DNA from: DATHWB01 sp035544575
GTDB taxonomy: Bacteria; Actinomycetota; Acidimicrobiia; Spongiisociales; ZC4RG35
Assembly (NCBI GenBank): GCA_035544575.1
Contig: DATKEC010000129.1
Coordinates: forward strand, 1 to 64,000
Reading direction: 5' to 3'
Length of the DNA stretch: 64,000 nt
Shown here: positions 16,673 through 26,600 of the stretch, in pieces
Layout: each line of letters opens with the position of its first letter
Position numbering within the stretch: the stretch's first letter is position 1
The notes under the pieces: generated by a model
What the model saw: only the letters and a program-made list of their open reading frames with translations
The model's database searches: none
What the model was told of the DNA's origin: nothing
Program-made: the position numbers and the translations under genes

Positions 16673-18439
16673 TCAGAGGTCGATCGGGTCGGCATCGATC
16701 CGAACCCGCAGGCCCGAGTCCCGCCATCGCTGCACCAGGGGCCGCAGCGCCACCTTCGCCTCGCCGAGGTCACGGGCCTGCAGCAGCCATCGGGAGCCGT
16801 CGCCGTGGGGTGCCGGTCCGAGGATTGCGCAGTGATCCGCCAGGGTCGAAAGGTCCGGGGGCGCACCTCGGGAGATCTCGAGTACCGCCAACTCCCCCGA
16901 CGGCGGATAACCCATCCTCCGACGGGTGTCGAGCTCGGACTGGAGAGCCGGAAGCGGGTCGGCCTTGACGAGGGCCCGAACGACGGCATGGTCCGGTTCG
17001 GATGTCTGGACCATCATCCGTTGCCCCGAGGCGCGGCCGACGATGCCCGCCAACCGGGCACCCAGGCGGAGCGCGTCCTCCGCCGAGCGGAAGTTGGTGC
17101 CGTGGATCAGCCCGTCGAAGTCGGGTATCACGACGAGATCGAGGTTGTGGACGCCGACCAGATCCCGCTCGGTTCCCACGACGACTGCGGCGTCGTCGGG
17201 AGCGGCGGTCACGTGGGCGGCACCCACGATGCGGCCGACCTCGGCCACCAACCGTCCCACGCCGGCCCCGAGAGGCTCGAAGCGTGCCCGGCCACATTCG
17301 GCACATGGCCCCAGTTCTGCCCCGCAGCGGGTACATGTCTCGCCGGGGTCGGGTCGGGACCCGCATACGGGACACCGACGCACCGTCCGACACGCCACGC
17401 AACGTGTTGCCGCCGAATACCCCTTGCGGTGCCCGAACACGAACGACCGCCCGCCCCGGCGGGTGACGGCGGCGAGCGCCATCCGGGCCGGATCGGTCAG
17501 GACCGCGCCACCCGTGGTCTCCTTGTTGCGATCGATGATCTCGACGAGGCCCCACAATCTCCCGGGCTGGCGCTCGACCACCGCCGGACCGGTCGCCAAC
17601 AGCTCCGTCGTCGGCGTGGGACCGACCACGATCAGGGCGAAGCGCTCATGCTGGGCACGCCGTCGGAGCACATCACGGACGTGGATCGTCGGTGTCTGGC
17701 GGTCCTTCATCGCCCTGCGGCCCTCTTCGATGACCATCGCCGCGCCCAGCCTCGCGACGGGCCAGCAGCTCACGCGGGGCGTTCCCACGAGCACACAAGG
17801 AGTTCTCGCCCGTGTCCAGCCTCCGGTGATCGCACGGTCCGGCATGTCGCTGTGGGCGACCACACAATGGCCGGGGAGCGCTGCGCTGAACACCTCGAAG
17901 AGCTCCTCGGCCTCCCGGCTCGTAGCCGTCACGACCATCGTGGAGCGTCCCTGTGCCAGGAGGGCGGCGGCGGTGGCGGCCAGTCTCTCCGTCGGCGGGT
18001 GTGCCGCCAGCACCACCGTCGGCGGGCTCCGGCGGCCCGAACTCGCTGCCTCGACGATTCCGGCGAGCGGTTCGAGAACCGGCCCCACGGGAGGGTGTAC
18101 CCGCGATGAGGGCCGCCGTGGATTGTTGGGCGGTGCGGCTCGCTCGAGCATGGTCGACAGCGGCGTCACGTAGTGGAGGGCCGCCCATCGCAACGTCTCC
18201 AGCAGGGCCGCTCCGAAGACCGGTTCGTCCCCGGATACGGCTGCGATCGGCTTGAGGGCGCTCGACTCGTCGGCGTCGGCGACATCGATGACAAAGCCCC
18301 GCACGCGTCGGCCGCCCAGCGGGATCCGCACCATGGCGCCGAACCCGACCTCGAGAGCTTCTGGTATCGCGTATCGAAACCCGCCGTCGACGGAAAAGGA
18401 AGGAACCGCTGGAACGACCAGCGCCTGGCGGCCGTTCAG
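16673..18439 (-). CDS. priA: PriA-like primosomal protein, helicase motifs degenerate
   Basis: Replication-restart protein of the actinobacterial type. A zinc region has eight cysteines in CVACRTVRRC, CPVCG, CTRCG and CAECG-like pairs. The Walker A region (VVLAAHPPTERL) lacks GKT and the DEAH box is replaced by EEGR, so ATP-driven unwinding is unlikely; this loss is known for actinobacterial PriA. Start: the first ATG (18334) would drop the conserved N-terminal strand (PSFSVDGGFRYAIPEAL), which continues upstream in frame. A CTG at 18439 overlaps the metK stop (CTGA) and gives 588 residues; no GTG or ATG lies between. The CTG start is an inference; from the ATG the protein is 553 residues. 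Confidence 0.85.
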   Translation of the reverse strand: MNGRQALVVPAVPSFSVDGGFRYAIPEALEVGFGAMVRIPLGGRRVRGFVIDVADADESSALKPIAAVSGDEPVFGAALLETLRWAALHYVTPLSTMLERAAPPNNPRRPSSRVHPPVGPVLEPLAGIVEAASSGRRSPPTVVLAAHPPTERLAATAAALLAQGRSTMVVTATSREAEELFEVFSAALPGHCVVAHSDMPDRAITGGWTRARTPCVLVGTPRVSCWPVARLGAAMVIEEGRRAMKDRQTPTIHVRDVLRRRAQHERFALIVVGPTPTTELLATGPAVVERQPGRLWGLVEIIDRNKETTGGAVLTDPARMALAAVTRRGGRSFVFGHRKGYSAATRCVACRTVRRCPVCGSRPDPGETCTRCGAELGPCAECGRARFEPLGAGVGRLVAEVGRIVGAAHVTAAPDDAAVVVGTERDLVGVHNLDLVVIPDFDGLIHGTNFRSAEDALRLGARLAGIVGRASGQRMMVQTSEPDHAVVRALVKADPLPALQSELDTRRRMGYPPSGELAVLEISRGAPPDLSTLADHCAILGPAPHGDGSRWLLQARDLGEAKVALRPLVQRWRDSGLRVRIDADPIDL

Positions 18440-19620
18440 AGACCCGCCAATTCGGCCAATTCGGCCGTCCGATCGGTGCGTTCCCAGGGAAAATCCGCCC
18501 GGCCGAAGTGCCCGTAGGCGGTGGTGGCGCTGAAGATCGGCTCACGAAGGCCGAGCCGGGAGATGATGGCGGCAGGACGGAAATCGAAGACCTCGGCGAG
18601 GGCGCGTTCGACGTGTTCCGGGGCGACGCGTTCGGTCCCGAAAGTCTCTACCTGGATGGAGAACGGACGGGCCTGGCCGATCGCGTAGGCCAGTTGGACC
18701 TCGCAGCGTCGGGCCAATCCTGCGGCCACGACGTTCTTGGCGGCGTGGCGGGCTGCGTACGCCCCGGAACGGTCCACTTTGGTGGAGTCCTTGCCCGAGA
18801 AGGCGCCCCCACCATGACGTGCATATCCACCGTAGGTGTCGACGATGATCTTGCGACCGGTCAGCCCCGTGTCAGCCACCGGTCCGCCAATCTCGAAACG
18901 GCCCGACGGGTTGACCAGCAACGGCACCGATTCGCCTCCGAGGTGGGCCGCCAGCACCGGCTTGACGACCTCGGAGGTGAGATCTGCCTCCAGCTCGCCG
19001 AGAGTGATCGCAGGCGCGTGGTGGGCCGAGATGAGGAGGTTCGTCACCGCCACGGGGCGGTCCCCCTCATACCGCACGGTCACCTGGGTCTTGCCGTCTG
19101 GACGCAGATACGCCAGGACCCCGCTGCGCCGGACCTCGCTCAGACGTTCTGCGACTCGGTGCGCCAGCTGGATCGGCAACGGCATGAGTTCCGGTGTTTC
19201 GTCGCACGCGAATCCGAACATGATCCCCTGATCCCCGGCACCCAGGTAGTCCCACTCGTCCTCGCTGCCCATCCGACGTTCGAGGGAACCCGTCACTCCG
19301 TCTGCGATGTCGGGGCTCTGACGATGAAGACGGTTGTCGACCTGGATGGTGTCAGCGGAAAAATCCGGGTCGAATCCGTCATAACCGATGTCCCTGACCA
19401 CTCGCCGGACGATGCGATCGATATCGAGGTCGGCTTGGGTGGTGATCTCCCCCGCCACGATCGCGATGCCGGTGGTGACCAGCGTCTCACACGCCACCCG
19501 GGACATCCGATCACCGGTGAGCGCCGCATCGAGGACGGCATCGGACACCGCGTCCGAGACCTTGTCGGGATGACCTTCGGTGACAGACTCGGAGCTGAAG
19601 AACCAGGTGCGCGGCGACAT
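18436..19620 (-). CDS. metK: S-adenosylmethionine synthetase
   Basis: Makes S-adenosylmethionine from methionine and ATP. The 394 residues include FFSSESVTEGHPDKVSD, GAGDQGIMFGFA (ATP/methionine binding), GGGAFSGKDSTKVDRSGAY (phosphate loop) and the C-terminal repeat. The ATG of MSPRTWFFSS is chosen; an in-frame ATG three codons upstream (19629) is possible. No SAM riboswitch lies in the 55 bases before it. Neighbours coaBC and priA are the usual actinobacterial ones. Confidence 0.97.
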   Translation of the reverse strand: MSPRTWFFSSESVTEGHPDKVSDAVSDAVLDAALTGDRMSRVACETLVTTGIAIVAGEITTQADLDIDRIVRRVVRDIGYDGFDPDFSADTIQVDNRLHRQSPDIADGVTGSLERRMGSEDEWDYLGAGDQGIMFGFACDETPELMPLPIQLAHRVAERLSEVRRSGVLAYLRPDGKTQVTVRYEGDRPVAVTNLLISAHHAPAITLGELEADLTSEVVKPVLAAHLGGESVPLLVNPSGRFEIGGPVADTGLTGRKIIVDTYGGYARHGGGAFSGKDSTKVDRSGAYAARHAAKNVVAAGLARRCEVQLAYAIGQARPFSIQVETFGTERVAPEHVERALAEVFDFRPAAIISRLGLREPIFSATTAYGHFGRADFPWERTDRTAELAELAGL

Positions 19621-19675
19621 GGGCTCCATTCGATCGGAGGTTAGACCCTGGAACCGGCCGGTCCGGCCAGCCCGG

Positions 19676-20866
19676 TCACGATCCAGAGCCACCGTTGCGA
19701 GCATGCACGATGGCGTCCCAGAGGCGACGGGCCACCTCGGTCTTCTGCATCTGTTCCCACTGGTCGCTCGACCCATCCGGCGTGATGAGCGTCACTCGGT
19801 TGGTGTCGACGCCGAACCCCGAGCCCGCTTCGGTGACGTCGTTGGCCACGAGGAGATCGACACCCTTCCGTTTGGCCTTCTCGACCGCCCGCTGCAATGA
19901 ACCCGTCTCTGCCGCGAAGCCCACGAGGAACGGCCTGTCCGCCCGATCGGCCACCGACTTCAGGATGTCCGGTGTGGGCTCGAGGCGGATCTCCGGCGGC
20001 CCGTCGGCGCGGACCAGTTTGTCACGTGTCGACGCCGCCGGCCGGAAGTCGGCGACCGCCGCGGCCATCACCGCGATATCGGCCTGTACGGCGGCGACCG
20101 CCTCCTGCATCTCGAGGGCGGACTCGACCTGGTGGCGGTCGATTCCCGCCGAGGACGGCATCGAACTGGCGGTGACCAGGACGACTTTCGCGCCGCGGAG
20201 CACAGCCTCCTCGGCGATCGCATGGCCCATCTTCCCCGATGAGCGGTTGCCGATGTAGCGGACGGGGTCGATGGCCTCGCGGGTGCCTCCCGCGGTCACG
20301 AGCACGACCAGACCGTCCAGCGGACCGGTGAAGAGCGCATCGACCGCCGCCAGGATCTCTTCGGGTTCGACCATCCGGCCCGATCCGACGTCGCCTCCTG
20401 CCAGGTGGCCGCTGGCGGGGCCGACAACGTGGACGCCGGCCGCCAGGAGCGTGGCGATGTTGCGCTGGGTGGCCGGGTACTCCCACATCTCGGTGTGCAT
20501 CGCCGGGGCGATCATCACTGGCGAACGCGCCGCGATCACCGTGGCGGAGAGCGGTTCTTCGCTCAGACCGGCCGCCAGCCGGGCAATGGTGGCTGTGGTG
20601 GCGGGTGCCACCACGATCAGGTCGGCCCAGGCGGCGAGTTCGGTGTGGGGTGAGACCGAACCCGTTTGTGCGGTGAGCGAGGTCACCACGTCGTGGCCCG
20701 TGAGCCCGGCCAGGGTGGCAGGTCCCAGAAACTCGGTGGCGGATGGCGTCATGACGCAACGAACGTCGGCTCCTCGCTCGAGGAGCCGACGCACCAGATA
20801 GGCCGACTTGTAGGCGGCGATGCCGCCGCTGACGCCGACGACGATGCGCCGGCCGCCGAGAGGCAT
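19676..20866 (-). CDS. coaBC: Bifunctional phosphopantothenoylcysteine synthase / decarboxylase
   Basis: Adds cysteine to phosphopantothenate and decarboxylates the product in coenzyme A synthesis. The flavoprotein CoaC half (about 1-180) has GVSGGIAAYKS, the catalytic His in VSPHTELAAWAD and PAMHTEMW. The CoaB half has VTAGGTREAIDPVRYIGNRSSGKMG and the ANDV motif near the end. Length 396, typical. The ATG overlaps the rpoZ stop by one base. Confidence 0.96.
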   Translation of the reverse strand: MPLGGRRIVVGVSGGIAAYKSAYLVRRLLERGADVRCVMTPSATEFLGPATLAGLTGHDVVTSLTAQTGSVSPHTELAAWADLIVVAPATTATIARLAAGLSEEPLSATVIAARSPVMIAPAMHTEMWEYPATQRNIATLLAAGVHVVGPASGHLAGGDVGSGRMVEPEEILAAVDALFTGPLDGLVVLVTAGGTREAIDPVRYIGNRSSGKMGHAIAEEAVLRGAKVVLVTASSMPSSAGIDRHQVESALEMQEAVAAVQADIAVMAAAVADFRPAASTRDKLVRADGPPEIRLEPTPDILKSVADRADRPFLVGFAAETGSLQRAVEKAKRKGVDLLVANDVTEAGSGFGVDTNRVTLITPDGSSDQWEQMQKTEVARRLWDAIVHARNGGSGS

Positions 20867-21087
20867 CAGGATTCCTCGATCTCCACGGTCACCTTGCCGG
20901 CCGAGATCTCTTCCATGGCCAGGGTCAGCGGCTTACGGCTGAGGGAATACACCTGGGGAGGCACGTAATGACCGATGCCACCACCCAACTGATGGAAGTA
21001 TGCGTTGATCTGACGCGCCCGACGGGCCGACACGATCACAGCTGCGAAGCGATTACCCACTTGGTCGACCACATTTTCAGTTCTCAT
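20866..21087 (-). CDS. rpoZ: RNA polymerase omega subunit
   Basis: Small chaperone subunit of RNA polymerase that binds beta'. The 73-residue protein begins MRTENVVDQVGNRFAAVIVSARRARQIN, where NRFxxVxxxAxRARQI is the family signature, and ends with KPLTLAMEEISAGKV. It is shorter than the 90-110 residues of many actinobacterial omegas but complete. It overlaps gmk by 11 bases and coaBC by one. Confidence 0.94.
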   Translation of the reverse strand: MRTENVVDQVGNRFAAVIVSARRARQINAYFHQLGGGIGHYVPPQVYSLSRKPLTLAMEEISAGKVTVEIEES

Positions 21088-21733
21088 CGGCGTCAGTGTA
21101 GGTGCCCCGGGGGGTTGGTCCCACCCCGTGTCTGCCGGCGTCGGGCGAGCCGGCTTCGATGATCGTTATCAGGAGGTCCACCGCAGCGTCGACGTCGTCG
21201 TTGATCACGACGTGGTCGAAGAGCGACGGGGCCAGCGCCATGTCACGGCGGGCTCGCTCCAGCCGGCGGGCGATGGCCGCCTCATCGGTGTCTCCCCGGG
21301 AGCGGAGGCGCTTTTCGAGTTCCGTGAACGATGGCGGCGCCAGCCAGACCAGCACTGCGTCGTCGAACACGGCGCGGACCTGCTTGGCGCCCTCGAGTTC
21401 GATGTCGAGAATCACGACATCGGACTCGGCCCGCGCCGTGTTCACCGATTCGACCGGCGTGCCGTAGAGGTTGCCGCCGTACTCGGCCCACTCCACCAGC
21501 GCGTCGTCGTCGATCATCTGAAGAAAGGTGTCCCGATTGACGAAGTGGTAGTGCACGCCGTCGACCTCGGACGGCCGGGGGTCCCTGGTCGTCGCCGAAA
21601 TCGAGAACCCGAACTCGAGCCGCCTTCGAAGGGCACGAAGCACCGTCGACTTGCCGACACCACTCGGACCCGAGACGACGACGAGGCGGCCGTCAGGAGA
21701 ATTCGGCGAGAAGTGCCGCGCGTTGTCGGTCAC
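21077..21733 (-). CDS. gmk: Guanylate kinase
   Basis: Phosphorylates GMP to GDP. The 218 residues have the P-loop SGPSGVGKST, the GMP-binding segment SISATTRDPRPSEVDGVHYHFV, EWAEYGGNLYGTP and the lid RLRSRGDTDEAAIARRL. The chosen GTG (VTDNARHF) overlaps the end of mihF by 41 bases, unusually long; no other acceptable start lies between it and the P-loop. The C-terminal tail after about 195 is not conserved. Confidence 0.96.
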   Translation of the reverse strand: MTDNARHFSPNSPDGRLVVVSGPSGVGKSTVLRALRRRLEFGFSISATTRDPRPSEVDGVHYHFVNRDTFLQMIDDDALVEWAEYGGNLYGTPVESVNTARAESDVVILDIELEGAKQVRAVFDDAVLVWLAPPSFTELEKRLRSRGDTDEAAIARRLERARRDMALAPSLFDHVVINDDVDAAVDLLITIIEAGSPDAGRHGVGPTPRGTYTDADEN

Positions 21734-22013
21734 CGAGCCCCCGGAGACGACGATTGTCGGCGATGCCCAACTGCTCCATGAGTCGCTTCGCCTTCACCTT
21801 CCCGGTTCCTGGCATCGACGAGAGGACTGCGGCGACCTTGATGCCGCCGATCAGGTCGTCGGCCTCGGCTCGATCCAACAGTCCTTGCAGGTCGAGCGAA
21901 CCCGACTTGAGGAGCTCTTTGACCTCGGCCCGGAGCCGGCGGGCTTGAGCCGCCCTCTCGAGGGCTGCGGCGCGCTGGTCATCGGACATCTGGGGGGGTT
22001 GTACCGGCGGCAT
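21693..22013 (-). CDS. mihF: Integration host factor, actinobacterial type (MihF)
   Basis: Small DNA-binding and DNA-bending protein of the nucleoid, specific to Actinobacteria and unrelated to proteobacterial IHF. The 106 residues have a charged N-terminal helix (ALERAAQARRLRAEVKELLKSG) and a helix-two-turn-helix region with GGIKVAAVLSSMPGTGKVKAKRLMEQLGI. The conserved position before gmk supports the call. It is the main taxonomic marker here besides gene order. Confidence 0.95.
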   Translation of the reverse strand: MPPVQPPQMSDDQRAAALERAAQARRLRAEVKELLKSGSLDLQGLLDRAEADDLIGGIKVAAVLSSMPGTGKVKAKRLMEQLGIADNRRLRGLGDRQRAALLAEFS

Positions 22014-22022
22014 CCGCCGACT

Positions 22023-22736
22023 CTACCGATCCATCGCCGACGATTCCATGATCGAGCGCAGAATGGCCTCGGCGGCAGCCACAGGATCGGCGGCGCCAGT
22101 GATCGGGCGTCCGATCACCAACAGGTCGGCACCGCGAGCGAGGGCGTCTGCCGGGGTCGCAACCCGTGCCTGATCGTCGGCGGCAGCGCCCGCAGGTCGG
22201 ATCCCCGGGGTGACCTTCATCAACCCGGGTGCGACCTGAGCGACGTCTCCGAGCTCGCGCACGCTGCAGACCACCCCCTCCGCGCCACCGGCGGCCGCCA
22301 GCCGAGCGGTGCGCGCCACCTGTCGACCGATGCTCTCGCCGTGTCCCACCGCCGCCAGATCCGCCGGTGAGAGGCTGGTGAGCACGGTGATGCAGAGGAT
22401 CCCGGTTCCGTCTCCGCCTGCCGCGGAGCCCCGCACCGCGCCGTCGATCATCGCCGGGCCGCCGGCGGCGTGCGCGGTGATCCAGCGCGCCCCGGCCCTG
22501 GCCAGGTTGGCGGCGGCGCGTTCGACGGTGTTGGGTATGTCGTGGAGCTTGGCGTCACAGAAGACCGGTTTGCCGAGTTCGGCGAGCGCGGAAACGAGGG
22601 CCGGGCCAGGGCCGGACAGGAGTTCCAGCCCGATCTTGAACGCGCCGACGTGCGGGGCGAGGGACCGGGCGAGCCTCACGGCCTGTTCCCCGGAGGACAC
22701 ATCGAGCGCCACAGCCACCGGAATGTCCAGTTTCAT
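22023..22736 (-). CDS. pyrF: Orotidine 5'-phosphate decarboxylase
   Basis: Last step of UMP synthesis. The protein is of the standard type 1 family: VALDVSSGEQAVRL, FKIGLELL, FCDAKLHDIPNTV (catalytic Lys-Asp-x-x-x-Asp-like segment), HAAGG and VTPGIRPAG, with GRPITGAADP as the phosphate loop. The ATG of MKLDIPVAVALD (237 residues) is chosen; a GTG at 22757 would add seven residues. Last gene of the pyr operon, 37 bases after pyrD. Confidence 0.96.
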   Translation of the reverse strand: MKLDIPVAVALDVSSGEQAVRLARSLAPHVGAFKIGLELLSGPGPALVSALAELGKPVFCDAKLHDIPNTVERAAANLARAGARWITAHAAGGPAMIDGAVRGSAAGGDGTGILCITVLTSLSPADLAAVGHGESIGRQVARTARLAAAGGAEGVVCSVRELGDVAQVAPGLMKVTPGIRPAGAAADDQARVATPADALARGADLLVIGRPITGAADPVAAAEAILRSIMESSAMDR

Positions 22737-22773
22737 GCGGGTCGACTCTCGTGGCACCGCTCGAGGATCGCCG

Positions 22774-23679
22774 TCATCTGATCCCCTGCCCGGTCAGGTC
22801 GCCGAGACGTGTCTCGCCCATCTGCGTGAGCAGCCCGCGGGTCTCGCGGAGGATGCGCTTGGCGGCGCGAGGTTCTACGAAATGAACGGTCCCCAGCCCC
22901 ACCGCTGAGGCTCCAGCGAGGACGAATTCGACGACGTCACGGCCGCTGGCGATTCCACCCATGCCGAGTATCGGGAGGTCGGGCAGGGCTCGGTGGACCT
23001 CGATCACGCAGCGGATGGCGATGGGCTTGAGCGGTGCCCCGGAGTATCCGCCGACCACGCCACTCAGAAGCGGCCGGCGCTGCTCGATGTCGATGCCGGC
23101 GCCCCAGACCGTGTTCGTCAGCACCACCCAGTCCGCACCTGCCTCGGCGCTCGCCGCCGCCACGCGAACGATGTCCTCGGAGTTGGGCGACAGCTTGGCG
23201 GCCACCGGAACCGCCACCTCGCGGCGTATTGCCCCGATCACCTCGGCGGTGAGGTCGGCGTCGAGCGCGAAGAGGTGTCCGTCGAGGTTCGGACACGAGA
23301 GATTCACCTCGAGTGCGGGCAGGCCCGCCTCGACCATGGCGGTTGCCACGGTCACGAACTCCCCCACGGTCACGCCCACCACCGATCCCCAGACCGGCAC
23401 GTCGAGTCGGGCCAGGCCCGGGGCCACCTCCCGGAGCCAAGCCTCGACGCCCGGGTTCTGGATGCCGATCCCGTTGAGCATCCCGACGCCGGCGGGGGCC
23501 AGTCGCGGTGCGGGCCGGCCCTCCCACGGCTCGGCGGAGACCGACTTGGCAACGGCGGCGCCGTACTGGCTGAAGTCGGTGACGTCGACGAACTCCACGA
23601 CGCTGCCCACTGTCCCCGCGCCGGCAACGAGGGGCGACCGCATCGTGACGGGCCCGAGCACCGTCGTCAGGTCGGTCAT
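22774..23679 (-). CDS. pyrD: Dihydroorotate dehydrogenase, class 1B-like catalytic subunit
   Basis: FMN enzyme oxidising dihydroorotate to orotate. The 301 residues have a cytosolic class 1 pattern with catalytic Cys in NLSCPNLDGH, KLSPN and the FMN phosphate loop GMGGIASGRDVVEF; the sequence looks closest to class 1B (PyrDB). Class 1B normally needs PyrK, an iron-sulfur/FAD subunit encoded next to it, but carB directly overlaps this gene and no pyrK is present. The ATG at 23679 overlaps the carB stop (ATGA); a GTG at 23688 is also in frame. Confidence 0.93.
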   Translation of the reverse strand: MTDLTTVLGPVTMRSPLVAGAGTVGSVVEFVDVTDFSQYGAAVAKSVSAEPWEGRPAPRLAPAGVGMLNGIGIQNPGVEAWLREVAPGLARLDVPVWGSVVGVTVGEFVTVATAMVEAGLPALEVNLSCPNLDGHLFALDADLTAEVIGAIRREVAVPVAAKLSPNSEDIVRVAAASAEAGADWVVLTNTVWGAGIDIEQRRPLLSGVVGGYSGAPLKPIAIRCVIEVHRALPDLPILGMGGIASGRDVVEFVLAGASAVGLGTVHFVEPRAAKRILRETRGLLTQMGETRLGDLTGQGIR

Positions 23680-26600
23680 TCGTGCCACGACTGCAGACTG
23701 CGGGGCTCGTTGAGAGCCGAGTCCCCCGCCCGGAGGCTGCGAGCCACCGACAGCGCCCCGGCAATCGTCGTCACGCAGGGCACGCCAACGGAGCGGGCGG
23801 CATGGCGAATGATGCGTCCGTCGGATCTGGATCGGCCGCCCTGAGGGGTGTTGACGATGAGCTGGACCCGGCCCGAGGAGATCCAGTCCCTGGTGTCGTC
23901 CTCACCCTGGCCGACCTTGTTGATGGCGGTGGCGGGCACCGCATGGTGCTCCAGGAATCGGGAGGTTCCGTTCGTGGCGACGATTCTGAATCCGAGCATG
24001 TGGAACGCCTGAGCCACCGCCAGACCCATCGGCTTGTCCCGATCGGCCAGGGAGATGAAGACGGTGCCCTCGGTCGGCAACACGTGGCCTGCCGCCAGGA
24101 GCGCTTTGGCGTAGGCCACGCCCGCGTCGGGCCCGATCCCCATCACCTCACCGGTCGCCCGCATCTCGGGTCCGAGCACGGAATCCTCCTCGGGGAACCG
24201 ATCCCAGGGGAGAACGGCCTCCTTCACCGCCGTGAAACCAACCGTCCGCTGCACCGGAATCAATCCTTCGTCGCGGAGTTGGGCGATCGTGGCTCCCATC
24301 ATCACCCGAGCGGCAGCCTTCGCCAACGGCACCCCCGACGCCTTGGAGATGAACGGAACGGTTCTCGACGCTCGCGGGTTGGCCTCGAGGATGAACACGT
24401 CGTCGCCTTTGACCGCGAACTGGACGTTGATGAGACCCTTCACCTCGAGTGCCCGCGCCAGGTCCTCGGTCTGTTGCAGGATCGTCTTGTGGGCGGCATC
24501 GGACAACGTCGGGGGCGGTACCACGCATGCAGAATCCCCCGAGTGGACGCCGGCTTCCTCGACGTGTTCCATCACCCCGCCGACCAACAACTCCGCTCCG
24601 TCGAACAGGGCATCGACATCGACTTCTGTCGCAGCTTCCAAGAACCGATCGATCAGAAGCGGGACCTGGCTCATCTCCCTCTCGGTGACATCGCCGTAGA
24701 GGTCGTCGAGGTAGTCGGTCAGCTCGTCGTAGCTCGAGATCACCCGCATCTTGCGTCCCCCGAGCACGTAGGACGGGCGCACGACGACCGGCAGACCCAC
24801 CTGGTCGACGACTTCGAGAGCCCCCAAGCGGTCCATCGCCAGACCGTGTGGTGCCTGCTTGATCCCGAGACGGCGACAGACTGCGGAGAACTGTTCGCGG
24901 TCCTCGGCGAGGTCGATCGAGGCCGGTGAAGTCCCGGCGATCGGCACGTTCGCCGCTTCCAACTCGGCCGCCAGGTTCAGCGGCGTCTGGCCACCGAGTT
25001 GGACGATGACGGCCACCGGCCGTTCCGCCTCGACCACCGCGAGCACGTCTTCGGCAGTCAGCGGTTCGAAATACAGGCGATCGGAAGTGTCGTAGTCGGT
25101 GGACACGGTCTCGGGATTGCAGTTGACCATGACCGTTTCATAGCCCGCATCCCGCAGAGCGAAAGCCGCGTGGACACAGGCGTAGTCGAACTCGATCCCC
25201 TGGCCGATCCGGTTCGGCCCGGACCCGAGCACCACCACCCGGGGTTTGTCGGCCGGCGGCACCTCGTCTTCGTCCTCGAAGGTGCTGTACATGTACGGGG
25301 TGTGGGCCTCGAACTCCGCGGCGCACGTGTCGACGGTCTTGTAGGTCCGTCGAATCCCGGCGCCGAGCCGCATCGCCCGGATCTCGCCCTCGGTGACCCC
25401 CCAGAGGTGGGCGAGTTGACGGTCCGAGAACCCGGCGCGCTTTGCCTCGGCGATCCGCCCGATGTCCAACCGATTCGATTCCAGCTCGTGGCGTATCTCG
25501 ACCAACTCGGCCATCTGGTCGGTGAACCAGGGGTCATAGCCCGACCGTTGGGACACCTCGTCGACCCCGAAGCCGCGCCGCAGACCCTCGGCCACCGCGA
25601 AGACGCGATCGGGGGTCGGGACGTCGATCTCAGTCCAGAGCGTTTCGTCGTCGACGTCGTCGTAGCGGATTTCGGAGGCGTCTGCTCCGAATCCGAAATG
25701 GCCGTTCTCGAGGCTCCGCAGGGCCTTCTGCAACGCCTCGGGAAACGTTCGCCCGATCGACATCGCCTCACCCACACTCCGCATGGATGTGCCGAGCCGC
25801 CGAGGCGCCATCGGGAACTTGGCGAAGTCGAAGCGTGGCGCTTTGACGACGACGTAGTCGAGGGCAGGCTCGAAACTGGCGGGAGTGGCGCCGGTGATGT
25901 CGTTGGCGATCTCGTCGAGGGTGAACCCGACCGCGAGCAGCGCGGCGATCTTGGCGATGGGGAAGCCAGTCGCCTTCGACGCCAGAGCAGACGAGCGGGA
26001 CACTCGGGGATTCATCTCGATGACCAGCCGGCGTCCGGTGGCAGGGTCCACCGCGAACTGGACGTTCGAACCACCGGTCTCCACACCGATGACCCGCAGC
26101 ACTTCGATCGCGTCGTCGCGCATCTCCTGGTACTCGCGATCGGACAAGGTCTGGATGGGGGCGACGGTGATCGAGTCGCCGGTGTGGACTCCCATCGGGT
26201 CGAGATTCTCGATCGAGCAGACGACGACCGCGTTGTCGTTGCGGTCGCGCATGACTTCGAGCTCGTACTCCTTCCAGCCGACCACGGACTCTTCGACCAG
26301 GATCTCGTGGACCGGGGAGTACTCCAGGCCGTAGCGAGCCTTTTCCCCGAACTCGACACGATCGGCGGCGATCCCGGTGCCACCGCCGCCCAGGATGTAG
26401 GAAGGCCGGATCATCACCGGAAAGCCGATCTCATCGGCGATCGCCACCGCTTCGGCCATCGATCGGGCATACCCGGCTCGCGGGACGGCGAGACCCGCCG
26501 CTTCCATCGTCTCCTTGAACAGACCCCGGTCTTCGGCCTTCTCGATCGCTTCGATCCCGGCCCCGATCAGTTCGACTCCGTGGCGCTCCAGTGCCCCGCG

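Noticed and set aside
19621..19675. SAM riboswitch before metK
   Set aside because: The gap is 55 bases and contains no conserved SAM-box elements.
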